A DNA stretch of 64,000 bases from Sphingobium arseniciresistens (GTDB taxonomy: Bacteria > Pseudomonadota > Alphaproteobacteria > Sphingomonadales > Sphingomonadaceae), in assembly GCA_029167225.1 (NCBI GenBank), contig JARFNK010000019.1, positions 1 to 64,000 on the forward strand, in the 5' to 3' direction. Position 1 is the first letter of the stretch; the number at the start of each line of letters is the position of its first letter. A program made the translations under genes and the position numbers. Positions 42,228 through 49,978 of this stretch are shown piece by piece. The notes beneath the pieces were generated by a model, which searched no databases, was not told where the DNA came from, and saw only the letters and a list, made by a program, of their open reading frames with translations.

Positions 42228-42790
42228 TCCTGTTCCAGAGCTGCGTCGATATGGGCAAGCGCGCGGGCGACATGATATTGCACAGTGGGGATTGAAATTC
42301 CCATGCTTTCCGCGATCTCGCGGTAGGTCAGTTCCTCCACCCGGTGAGCCAGGAATATCTCTCGCGTCCGTTGAGGTAGCTCTTCCAGGGCGCGCCTGTA
42401 AATCCGCATCACGTCTTCGGCCTCGATGCGTGCGGCCTGATCCGGCGCGACTGCCACTTCGAAGTCTTCGCCGATCGGCACATGAAACGCCAGGAGACGG
42501 GTCTCGAGGCGCTTGTACCGATCCAGCAGAAGATTTCGGGCGATGCGCTGGAGATAGGCTGCCGGTCGTGGAAGACTAGTCTTGGCCATGCAGCCAACCA
42601 GACGGGCAAAGGATTCCTGTACGAGATCACCGGCGTCATCCCGCGAGCGTAAGCGGCTTTGAAAATATCGCTGCAGCCGCGGCGCTTCGGTTTCGTAGAT
42701 CTGTTGCACGTCCGCCATCCCGGCTCTTGGTTTTTTCTGAGCGACATCGTCTCTCAGGCCTTGTGGCAGATTGAAATTCTCAGACGACAT
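42224..42790 (-). CDS. ECF sigma factor, FecI type
   Basis: A 188-residue sigma factor with region 2 (YFQSRLRSRDDAGDLVQESF, LPRPAAYLQRIARNLLLDRY) and region 4 (EELPQRTREIFLAHRVEELT, YREIAESMGISIPTVQYHVA). It is paired with FecR and a TonB receptor and should direct transcription of this operon, possibly including its own genes. The ATG at 42790 has GAGGA upstream and was chosen over GTG 42808. Confidence 0.9.
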   Translation of the reverse strand: MSSENFNLPQGLRDDVAQKKPRAGMADVQQIYETEAPRLQRYFQSRLRSRDDAGDLVQESFARLVGCMAKTSLPRPAAYLQRIARNLLLDRYKRLETRLLAFHVPIGEDFEVAVAPDQAARIEAEDVMRIYRRALEELPQRTREIFLAHRVEELTYREIAESMGISIPTVQYHVARALAHIDAALEQE

Positions 42791-43286
42791 GAAATCACGG
42801 TTCCTCACGACGTGGCAGTGCCGTCCTTGCTAGTGCAAGGGAGAAGCGGTGTGAGGTGAGCCGAGTTGTCGCCCAACGACGCAACCGGCGCTCGACCCGT
42901 ATGTCGAGCTTCGAGATACCTGACAGGATAATCCTGCGGGCGGCTGCCAGATTCCAGCCCGCATTGGTATTATGCCGTGAGAGCAGGACTCAATCAAGCT
43001 GCCGGTATTCTTATCCTATCGGTACATCTCCATCTCTAACTTGGATGCTCGGCATGACGCGATAAAATGTCTGAGGTTTTGAGTGGATTCCAATCGTTCG
43101 CAGGCATGAAAATTATCCGGCATCACAGGCCGCTTCCAACACAGCGATGCATGTTCACCGCGCCCCATGCGGCGAATAAGGCCGGTAATTACCGCATAAC
43201 CAGCAGGACCGGGAGATATCCCGGGAGTCGCTGTCGGATTTCAATCCGCAAGCAGCATTTGGACGGCATCAGGCATCGTATCGGCT
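42791..43286. other. 496-base region without a clear gene
   Basis: No convincing gene was found between the FecI gene and the MNT-HEPN gene. It must hold the promoter of the fecI-fecR-receptor-isopeptidase operon. Two small palindromes lie just past the 3' end of the MNT-HEPN gene: CGGATT/AATCCG (43235-43248) and CCGGGA/TCCCGG (43209-43224). They may act as weak transcription stops. Short frames in the region lack ribosome sites and family likeness. Confidence 0.4.
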
Positions 43287-44225
43287 TCACGGCTCCGCTT
43301 TTGCGTCCGTCTCCGCAGCAATTTTCAACTTCGCAATGCGTTCCGAACAGACCTCATGCACGAGGGCGCCAAGTATCTCTATTCTTGTTTTGAGCCACTC
43401 GAGTTGTTCGGATGAAATCTCAAAATGTTTCGAATGCTGGCCTTTGCGATAAGCGTCCTTCAGCTTCTGATACATGGCGCGGTCGGCATGCGTTGCACGG
43501 GGCCAGGCATCAAATAGCCGCCTATCGAGGCCTTCTGCCATGCCCCTGAGAAATACGATGTTCGTGCTGCGCGGAGCGTAGAAGGTGAATGTCGTCAAAA
43601 CGCATCTGTAGAGTTTTTCAGTCGCTTGGTGAAAATCAAAAGCTGAGTCTTGATACCAGCCTCTTTCATAACCGATTTCAGCGAACGCAAAACGTCGCAT
43701 CGCCCCGGGAAACAAATCTTCGAAATATTCCTTCGCCATAAGATACGACTGTTCGGGCGTTTTGGGCTTAGGATTTGCGAGCGGCCGATCGTCGGACTGG
43801 TACAGGACCACACCATCCTTGGCGATCTCGGTGAACAAAAGCCGTCCATGGGAAAGGCCGTCATTCACCTGCTGCAGCGTATGCACGATGAAGTTGACCG
43901 GCGTGCGGATGATCTTCTCAACCTGATGGGCGTCGAAGAGGCGTTGTTCCGTTGCTTCCCAATAGAGCGCGCCGTCCGTCAATTCCTTCTGGTTGACGAT
44001 GACCAGGATATCGTAGTCCGACATGAACTGGTTTGCGTCGAAGGGCGCATCGACCCAATCGCCCCTGGCATAAGAGCCGAACAGGATGATCTTGAGGATC
44101 CGGGCCGACTTGCGCCGGCCCGTCGCCTCCTGGGTCGCCTCACGGAACCCCTGAAATAGCATCTCCACGACGCGGTCGAGCTCGCGCTGCTTGGCGCTCG
44201 GAAGATGATCGAGGTCGGTACGCAT
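43287..44225 (-). CDS. fused nucleotidyltransferase-HEPN protein
   Basis: A 312-residue protein. The N-terminal minimal nucleotidyltransferase domain has LFGSYARGDW and SDYDILVIV, the GS..RG and D.D metal-binding pattern. The C-terminal half is a helical HEPN-like domain (AMAKEYFEDLF-type start, YERGWYQDSAFDFHQATEKL). Separate MNT and HEPN proteins form toxin-antitoxin pairs in which MNT AMPylates HEPN; here the two parts are fused. It may be a self-contained stress or defence protein, or a tRNA- or antibiotic-modifying enzyme. The function is inferred. Confidence 0.78.
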   Translation of the reverse strand: MRTDLDHLPSAKQRELDRVVEMLFQGFREATQEATGRRKSARILKIILFGSYARGDWVDAPFDANQFMSDYDILVIVNQKELTDGALYWEATEQRLFDAHQVEKIIRTPVNFIVHTLQQVNDGLSHGRLLFTEIAKDGVVLYQSDDRPLANPKPKTPEQSYLMAKEYFEDLFPGAMRRFAFAEIGYERGWYQDSAFDFHQATEKLYRCVLTTFTFYAPRSTNIVFLRGMAEGLDRRLFDAWPRATHADRAMYQKLKDAYRKGQHSKHFEISSEQLEWLKTRIEILGALVHEVCSERIAKLKIAAETDAKAEP

Positions 44226-44267
44226 CAGTTCAATCTCTCATCCCGCTTTCCATCAACCGACACCCAC

Positions 44268-44669
44268 TCATCGCGCCAGTTCCACCACTACACCGACGTC
44301 CAGCGCTTCCCATGCCCGGTCGGACGTCACCGCGGTCGCATTTCGGCACAGCGCCAGAGCCAGGCAGGACCGGTCGCCAAGAGACAGGCCGATGTCGCGT
44401 GTTCCCGGGCGCAGCTTTCCGCCAACGTCAGCCTGATCACGATCAGCCGGCACAACGTCGATATCGAGTTCGGCCAGCATCATCTGCGCTTCAGCGGCAT
44501 CTACCCCGTGATCGGTGAGCTTTGCCAACACCTCATGGTAGTTTACCACCGACACCAGAGCACCGGTCAATCGCATTTCCACTTGGTCTGCGCCCGGTTC
44601 GCCAAACAGCAGGCACAGTAGGGCTGAGGCATCGAGAACATAAACGGCCTTTGCATCGACATCAGTCAC
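44268..44669 (-). CDS. PIN-domain toxin, VapC type
   Basis: A 133-residue PIN-domain ribonuclease. Acidic residues appear in YVLDASALLCLLFGE, NYHEVLAKL, SLGDRSCLALAL and VTSDRAWEAL, the four conserved positions of VapC. It starts at GTG 44669 and overlaps the AbrB-type antitoxin stop by 8 bases. Toxicity should be blocked by that antitoxin; together they stabilise the replicon or respond to stress. Confidence 0.85.
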   Translation of the reverse strand: MTDVDAKAVYVLDASALLCLLFGEPGADQVEMRLTGALVSVVNYHEVLAKLTDHGVDAAEAQMMLAELDIDVVPADRDQADVGGKLRPGTRDIGLSLGDRSCLALALCRNATAVTSDRAWEALDVGVVVELAR

Positions 44670-44910
44670 GTGCCGCTTCGGCCCGTCGCTCAGCGATCAA
44701 CTCCTCGGAAACAAGGCCCTCCTTGGGCGCAAATTCACGCAAACGCTCCTGCACTCGTCGAAGCGCGGAGCGGGCGGGGCGAATACGCACTTCGTCGCCA
44801 TTGACCTCGAAAAGAACGGTATCCCCATTCTGCAGCCCAAGCGAACGGCGAATATCCGCAGGAAGAGCGATCCGGCCTCCCGCAATAACCTTGCCTCGCA
44901 AGATGGTCAT
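44662..44910 (-). CDS. AbrB/SpoVT-type antitoxin
   Basis: An 82-residue protein with a swapped-hairpin AbrB domain (GKVIAGGRIALPADIRRSLG, DTVLFEVNGDEVRIRPA) and a helical C-terminus that should wrap the PIN toxin encoded next. The internal ATG 44910 gives the usual antitoxin length. The frame is open far upstream, through a winged-helix gene, with no stop between them, so a longer fusion protein is also possible. Confidence 0.8.
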   Translation of the reverse strand: MTILRGKVIAGGRIALPADIRRSLGLQNGDTVLFEVNGDEVRIRPARSALRRVQERLREFAPKEGLVSEELIAERRAEAARD

Positions 44911-45474
44911 GTCACTTATGTCCTGAAGGGTACCAACCCGCTGATCGTACCTCATCTTCATGATAGGCATCAAGTTGCCAGATTGTCCGGACGCACAGAT
45001 TTCCGAACTCAGGCTGAGGCATTGCTCGATCAGCAAGTCGATCGCCTCTTCCAGAACCTGCTGCGTTGAATGTGCGAGCATGAGATCAGTGCATCGGCCG
45101 TCGACGGGATCGTCCTCGCGCACAACGGCCCCTAACTGCTCCAACCGGACCGAGCGACGATGTGCTGTCGACGCTGCATGCTCGGGTGAGAAGCAAGCCG
45201 GGTATATTCTTTCTCCCTCGATCCCGGCGATATAGATTTCGAGCAAATAAGCCAGATAGAGGCTCGACGACAGCTTCGTGCCCATCTTCCTGTTGAGGAT
45301 GGTCATCATTTTTAGAAAGGTCCGACATGCCGTTGCCCGGCAGGCCGGAGTCCAGCCATCGTCTCCAGACTTCTCTCCCGATGCTATCGACGCAGAAAGC
45401 ATGAGCGCCCTCCGGGCACGAGTTTGGGACGCAATCCGGGCCTGCTGCACATGCAGGCTGCGCCAGTAAGGCAA
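44911..45474 (-). CDS. winged-helix regulator reading into the antitoxin
   Basis: About 188 codons in the same frame as the antitoxin. The segment has a MarR-like winged helix typical of sphingomonads: FLKMMTILNRKMGTKLSSSL, AASTAHRRSVRLEQLGAVVR, EDDPVDGRCTDLMLAHS. The start is uncertain: TTG 45474, just after the RadC-like stop, or ATG 45402. A regulator of this size should end near 44950, but no stop occurs before the AbrB domain. Either the stop was lost or this is a natural fusion of DNA-binding and antitoxin parts. Confidence 0.6.
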
Positions 45475-45484
45475 TTTGGGCCGG

Positions 45485-46153
45485 TCACAGATAACCTGCC
45501 TTTCGAAAGCTGGTCGTCCCATTGCGCGCCACCACCAGATGGTCATGGACAACGACGTTCAGGCATCTGGCCGCTTTCGCGATCCTTTCCGTCAAATCGC
45601 GATCTGCCCGCGATGGCTTGGAACAGCCGGATGGATGATTATGGACCAGCAAAATCGCCGTTGCCTCCAGATCGAGGCAGCGCTTCAGAATTTCGCGGGG
45701 CCATGCATAGACGGCCGAGACCGTTCCCATGCCCAGCACCTCGTCTGCGATCAACTCATTGTTTGCGTTGAGGAACAACACCCGCAACTGTTCGATCGGC
45801 TCGTAGGCCATGCGGCCACGCAGATAGTCGAGCACAAGCTGATCGCTGGACAATATCGGACGCTGCATCAGTTGGCCGCGGAGCATCTGGGTCATGGCCC
45901 GTCTGAAGCAGAGGAAGGTTTGTTCAATCTCGATCGCGTCATCCAGCAGTTCGATCCGTTCTGCTGAACGTGCCGATATCGCTTCGCCGAGCGAGCCGAA
46001 GCGGGTAAAGAGGCGTTCCGAGAGTTCCCGCGCACGCGCGGGACAGGTTAGGCCGATCAGCTCTTCCAGGACTCGTCGACACCCAGGCGCGTCAGTCGCC
46101 TCCGGTGTCGCCAGGTCGCGATCACCAGTGCCAGTTGAGCAAGCCACCCCCAT
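45485..46153 (-). CDS. RadC-like JAB-domain protein
   Basis: About 222 residues. The C-terminal JAMM/MPN+ motif LLVHNHPSGCSKPSRADRDL is intact, and the preceding core LRVLFLNANNELIADEVLG fits RadC/DUF2466. The N-terminal helical part (CRRVLEELIGLTCPARAREL) resembles an HhH region. RadC-like proteins are common on plasmids and phages and their role is unsettled. The start is uncertain: ATG 46153 was taken, which overlaps the upstream membrane protein gene by 97 bases. Confidence 0.8.
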   Translation of the reverse strand: MGVACSTGTGDRDLATPEATDAPGCRRVLEELIGLTCPARARELSERLFTRFGSLGEAISARSAERIELLDDAIEIEQTFLCFRRAMTQMLRGQLMQRPILSSDQLVLDYLRGRMAYEPIEQLRVLFLNANNELIADEVLGMGTVSAVYAWPREILKRCLDLEATAILLVHNHPSGCSKPSRADRDLTERIAKAARCLNVVVHDHLVVARNGTTSFRKAGYL

Positions 46154-46554
46154 AGCGCCAGCCCGTGCATATAGGCACGAGGAATCACTTCGGGCGCGAT
46201 CGCGAGCGCAACATGGATGATGACTTCCGCGCCCAGTATCGAGGCGATCCATATCGGCCAAAACCGGGTGCTGCGTACTGAAAGCCATAAGAAAATACCC
46301 ATTATCGATATGTCGATGACAAGAATGCCGGCTTCGACATCCTGAAAGCGGGTAGCGAGGGGAGACGCCAGAAGAACCGTCAGGCTCGCACCTCCCAGAA
46401 GGGTGACCGCACCGATCTTCTCGGGCTGGTCACCCCTTCTAAATGCATAGGCGCTGCTCAGAAGCAGAAATGCCAGGAACAGGGCTTGTCTCGTCATGAT
46501 CCAAAGGAACGACAAATGCATTGGTTCGTCAATTTCCCCCGGCACATACCTCAC
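46057..46554 (-). CDS. membrane protein, hypothetical
   Basis: A 165-residue protein with four to five hydrophobic helices (ALFLAFLLLSSAYAF, VTLLGGASLTVLLASPLATR, ILVIDISIMGIFLWLSV, WIASILGAEVIIHVALAIA, HGLALWGWLAQLALVIATWR). It probably starts at GTG 46554, overlapping the upstream stop (GTGA); ATG 46521 is an alternative. No function recognised. It is coupled to a small helical protein upstream and to the RadC-like gene downstream. Confidence 0.6.
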   Translation of the reverse strand: MRYVPGEIDEPMHLSFLWIMTRQALFLAFLLLSSAYAFRRGDQPEKIGAVTLLGGASLTVLLASPLATRFQDVEAGILVIDISIMGIFLWLSVRSTRFWPIWIASILGAEVIIHVALAIAPEVIPRAYMHGLALWGWLAQLALVIATWRHRRRLTRLGVDESWKS

Positions 46555-46895
46555 ACTGCACGAAGATGTTGTCCCTCGGGCCGGGTTCCCGCCGATGCTA
46601 CCTTGAGTAGGTCGCCATAGCTGGTCTCCGGCAAGCCGATCGCATCACTTGCCTGCTTGAGGTTGGCATGTGTGGTGACGATCTTCTGTCGGGTTTCGGC
46701 CATGAGCAGCATAGCCGATGCGGAACTCTGGATCGCATCCTGGCCGATCATGGCCGAGAGGCGGGCGTCCAGCCGTGCAATGGGTAGTGCCGCGTTGAGT
46801 TCGGCGATGCGGGCGGCTGCAATATCGATGGCCTCTTCGGCGGCGAACAGCCGTTCGGCTACATGCTTGGCGATGGATTGGCGTTGAGCGCGCAT
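46551..46895 (-). CDS. small helical protein, hypothetical
   Basis: A 114-residue Ala-rich helical protein (RLFAAEEAIDIAAARIAELN, SASAMLLMAETRQKIVTTHA). It has no membrane segment, cysteine or recognised domain. It is translationally coupled to the membrane protein downstream (GTGA). A role is not inferable. Confidence 0.6.
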   Translation of the reverse strand: MRAQRQSIAKHVAERLFAAEEAIDIAAARIAELNAALPIARLDARLSAMIGQDAIQSSASAMLLMAETRQKIVTTHANLKQASDAIGLPETSYGDLLKVASAGTRPEGQHLRAV

Positions 46896-46957
46896 GGTTT
46901 CTCCTTCCTGCTCCGCTCGGAGCAGGTCATGTCGATGGATTTTCCTGGAGTGCTGCT

Positions 46958-47509
46958 CTATTTTTCTACGAGACCGTTGAGCGCCAACAGCAAGGAAAAG
47001 CCGGCGCCTACGGCAAAAAGCAGCAATGTTGTGAGGATCGCGAAAACGATCAGTATGAAAGGGCCACTCAGCTCATTACGGTGCCTCCCGGCTACGCGAA
47101 ACGGCACAATGTCGAGCAAGGAAAAGCTTTGTTCGCGAACGCCATAGGGCTTTTGTTCATTCGCGAAAATTATCTCGCCTTCGCCTTGTACTGCATCGTC
47201 GTCCGCCTGGGTTTCGGTGACGCCAGTTGGCACGGGAGTCGGGTCATCGAAAATAACCATTGATTGGGGGGGTATGTTTTGCCCCCCCTTACGCGTTTCC
47301 CATTCCACGAAGAGTTGCGCCGATTTCCACTTCGACACATTGCCGAGCTGCCTGCGGATTTCCAGGATGTGATTGTTGACCGTGTTGGGCGAGATGCCCA
47401 AAGCACGCCCGATCTCTTTTGAGGAGCTGCCTTTAGCGGCCTCTCGCAGACAATCGCCCTTTCGAGGGCTGAGCCGCTCGAATATCTCTGAATAGTCGTT
47501 CTCGTTCAA
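46958..47509 (-). CDS. LuxR-type HTH protein with C-terminal membrane anchor
   Basis: A 183-residue protein. Residues of about 10-60 form a LuxR/GerE helix-turn-helix (LSPRKGDCLREAAKGSSSKE, IGRALGISPNTVNNHILEIR). A polar linker follows, and the C-terminus is a strong membrane helix (FILIVFAILTTLLLFAVGAG). There is no receiver or autoinducer domain. A DNA-binding domain tethered to the inner membrane suggests ToxR-like signalling or membrane control by an unknown partner. Confidence 0.75.
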   Translation of the reverse strand: MNENDYSEIFERLSPRKGDCLREAAKGSSSKEIGRALGISPNTVNNHILEIRRQLGNVSKWKSAQLFVEWETRKGGQNIPPQSMVIFDDPTPVPTGVTETQADDDAVQGEGEIIFANEQKPYGVREQSFSLLDIVPFRVAGRHRNELSGPFILIVFAILTTLLLFAVGAGFSLLLALNGLVEK

Positions 47510-47881
47510 GGGTGGTTCCCTTTCGCCGATTTACGGCGATCGCAAGCTGCGTCCTCTCCCACCTTCTTCAATCAATCTGTTGGCAGCCTCCGAGCGCCTC
47601 CATTCTGTTTCAAGTGAAAATCTTTATAAAACATAGCTGCGCTGCATTCGGTTTGACAGATTATTTCGCAATTGGCTGGCGCACGGCTCGTGCGGTGTAA
47701 GCGTCGGCCAATCGAAGGATGGGGCGCACGCCGAACGATATGCAAGGTGGGTGGCTAGCGTTGTGCCCCGGGTTTGTCTGAAGAGGCAACGGGGTCGGAG
47801 GAGAACGATACTCGCACGACCATGGCTCGGAAAAGGGAAGCGGGGGGTGAGCAGGGGAGCTTCCGATAGGAACGAACCATC
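47510..47881. promoter_or_regulatory. divergent intergenic region with purine-rich leader
   Basis: A 372-base stretch between the divergent LuxR-like and sigma-like genes with no convincing gene. Its last 50 bases (47831-47881) contain AAAAGGGAAGCGGGGGGTGA and an inverted repeat GGAAGC (47836-47841) / GCTTCC (47859-47864). The end GAACGAACCATC precedes the start codon. Similar leaders precede the genes at 49979, 53151 and 58638. Confidence 0.4.
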
Positions 47882-48367
47882 ATGCACAATTCTCAAATAG
47901 TTTCGCTGCTTCACGACCTTAGAGCCCATCTTCTCGGCCGGACCTGGTTGCGGTCCCGCCACAAGGCCGCTCCATTGCTTCGCCGTCTCGACGCTGTTGC
48001 AGATCAACTGAGCGGAGTCAGGCATCCGGCAATCGCAGTTGCGCGGGCGAGGTTGGAGGGCGCCCCTGTCCTGCGCATCGACATTGACGAGGCCCATGTC
48101 GAGGAGACCCCGCAGGGCGTGTGGGTCAGGGGATGGATCTGGGTAGAGCAGCAAGCCTTGCGATCCTGCGACGCGATGCAAGAGGCTAAATTCCGCAGTG
48201 CCCTTGCGGACCTGCCGCAACAAAGCCGCGTCATATACCTCGCTCATTGCATCGAAGGCCTCACCTATCCGGCGATAGCCGCCAAACTGGATCTCGACGT
48301 GGCTGACGTCCAGCACGAGTTGGCGGCGGCGCTTCTGGCACTATCGATAGCTCTTGATGAGACATGA
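47882..48367 (+). CDS. sigma-70 region-4-like protein
   Basis: A 161-residue protein. The C-terminal third resembles sigma factor region 4 (ALADLPQQSRVIYLAHCIEG, LTYPAIAAKLDLDVADVQHE). The first 100 residues lack region 2 and instead hold a small basic helical part and a strand-rich segment (DIDEAHVEETPQGVWVRGWI). It cannot be a complete ECF sigma factor and is probably a plasmid-specific regulator. It overlaps the Toprim gene by ATGA. Confidence 0.65.
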   Translation: MHNSQIVSLLHDLRAHLLGRTWLRSRHKAAPLLRRLDAVADQLSGVRHPAIAVARARLEGAPVLRIDIDEAHVEETPQGVWVRGWIWVEQQALRSCDAMQEAKFRSALADLPQQSRVIYLAHCIEGLTYPAIAAKLDLDVADVQHELAAALLALSIALDET

Positions 48368-49269
48368 ATGGTGCAACGTTTGAGCGTGCGACGATGAAAG
48401 CTGTCCAACTGGAGTTACAGGGGGCGAACCTGTGCCAGCGGCTGGGAGGGAAATGGCATAAGGATCGGGGACTATGCCTGTGCCCCGCCCATGATGACCA
48501 CAGTCCCAGCCTTTCGATCCGGGTCGGCAGACGCGCGTTGCTGTTCAAATGCTTCGCGGGCTGCGATACGCTGGACGTCTTGCGAGCGATCCGGCGTCTG
48601 CGCCTCCTGCTTCCTGATGGGCCCATATCGGTCCCATCGGACCATATCCATATCCCTCGAACGGGCGCCGGGCCGGCGCTGCGGACATGGGGTGCGTCCG
48701 CCCCACTCGCCGCGACACCCGCTGAAATCTATCTCGCCAATCGCCGGCTCAAGCCGCCCTGGCATGATCTGCGCTACAATGCGCGCACACCGCTCGGGCG
48801 GGGTAGGGCTGTAGCGTTCCGTCCAGCGTTGATCGCCGCGGTGCGCGAACGGCGCCGGATCGTCGCTATCCACCGCACCTTCCTGGATCCCGCGACCGCC
48901 ACGCGCGCAGGTGATCTTGCCGAACCACGCATGATGCTCGGGCGTCCCGGCCGTGGCGCGGTCCAGCTTATGCCCGCCGGGCGGGTCCTTGGCCTTGCAG
49001 AAGGTATAGAAACGGCGCTCGCCGCGATACGATTGCACCGGATTCCGGTCTGGGCGATCCTCGGGACAGAACGGGCTGGCCATATCCTGCTGCCCGATCG
49101 GCTCGAACGTCTCGTTCTGCTCTTCGACAGGGACGCGGCCGGCTGGAAGGCCAACCAACGCGCCCATCTCGCTTATCGCCGCCCTGGTCTGGAAATCATC
49201 AGCCCGTGGCCGTCGCTGCCGAACAATGATTGGGCGGATGTGCTGCAAACTTTGCCGCACGCAACCTGA
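48364..49269 (+). CDS. CHC2/Toprim primase-like protein
   Basis: A 301-residue protein. A zinc-finger-like N-terminus (CLCPAHDDHSPSLSIRVGRR, LLFKCFAGCDTLDVLRAI) resembles the CHC2 finger of DnaG. The C-terminal part is Toprim-like (GLAEGIETALAA, LVLLFDRDAAGWKANQRAHL). Such proteins on plasmids and phages are taken as primase or DNA-processing enzymes. It is coupled to the sigma-like gene by ATGA. Primer synthesis has not been shown for this branch. Confidence 0.82.
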   Translation: MNGATFERATMKAVQLELQGANLCQRLGGKWHKDRGLCLCPAHDDHSPSLSIRVGRRALLFKCFAGCDTLDVLRAIRRLRLLLPDGPISVPSDHIHIPRTGAGPALRTWGASAPLAATPAEIYLANRRLKPPWHDLRYNARTPLGRGRAVAFRPALIAAVRERRRIVAIHRTFLDPATATRAGDLAEPRMMLGRPGRGAVQLMPAGRVLGLAEGIETALAAIRLHRIPVWAILGTERAGHILLPDRLERLVLLFDRDAAGWKANQRAHLAYRRPGLEIISPWPSLPNNDWADVLQTLPHAT

Positions 49270-49326
49270 CGGCGATAGGTGAGGAGACGCTACCCCGCCC
49301 ATCACAGGGCAGGGCAGCGACGCCGA

Positions 49327-49602
49327 TCAGCCGTTCAGACGATCCTTGACCGCCTTGGCGGGCGTGAATGTCAGCTTCTTCGAAGCCTTGATCGAAATGG
49401 TCTCGCCCGTTGCCGGATTGCGGCCGTCGCGCGCAGGTGTGTCCTTGACCTTGAACTTGCCGAAGCCGTTCAGCGAAATCTCTTCCCCTTTGGCGGCCGC
49501 GTCGGCGATCGTCCCAAAGACCGCGTCGACAAGCTTGCGCGCATCGGCCTTGGTCAATCCATGAGACGTACCAAGTGCTTCGGCCAGTTCGGAATTGTTC
49601 AT
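49327..49602 (-). CDS. HU-family DNA-binding protein
   Basis: A 91-residue HU/IHF-family protein (NNSELAEALGTSHGLTKADA, GEEISLNGFGKFKVKDTPAR, RNPATGETISIKASKKLTF). It bends DNA as a dimer and is a common plasmid-borne nucleoid protein. AGGAGG lies six bases before ATG 49602 and directly abuts ATG 49608, so 49602 is preferred. It is divergent from the ParB-like gene. Confidence 0.93.
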   Translation of the reverse strand: MNNSELAEALGTSHGLTKADARKLVDAVFGTIADAAAKGEEISLNGFGKFKVKDTPARDGRNPATGETISIKASKKLTFTPAKAVKDRLNG

Positions 49603-49978
49603 AATCATCCTCCTGAAAATTGCGAAGCTAGCGTTCATAGCGCCGCGCCGGCCTGCCGTCACGGGCCAAACGGCAAGGGTAAAAAGGAGACGGGCGAGAT
49701 AGCGAACCGCCAGCTCCGGCGAGCCCATTTGCATACCGGTCTAAAGGTGTTCAGCCCGTCGCGCCCATTTTCTCCTAAAGACTGGGCGGATGCATTCGAG
49801 GAAATGCAGGGCGCCAATGCGGAAACCTGTTCACAGCCGTGAGCGCACGAGCCCTTCCAGCGCTGACAATCTATATCGCCGGCGGTCCCGTCTCGTGCAG
49901 TCCCCGGCGCAGCGCAGCAAAAGGGAAGGGAGAGAGGATGGGCGGTTCGATGAGCGAGCCGCACCAATGGAGAAACCC
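49603..49978. promoter_or_regulatory. intergenic region between HU and ParB-like gene
   Basis: A 376-base stretch with no convincing gene; it should hold the divergent promoters. The last 60 bases form a purine-rich leader, AAAAGGGAAGGGAGAGAGG (about 49918-49937). An 8-base stem follows: GCGGTTCG (49942-49949), loop ATGAG, CGAGCCGC (49955-49962), with one G-U pair. Then comes the GGAG ribosome site. The arrangement is like the leaders of the genes at 53151 and 58638. Confidence 0.4.
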
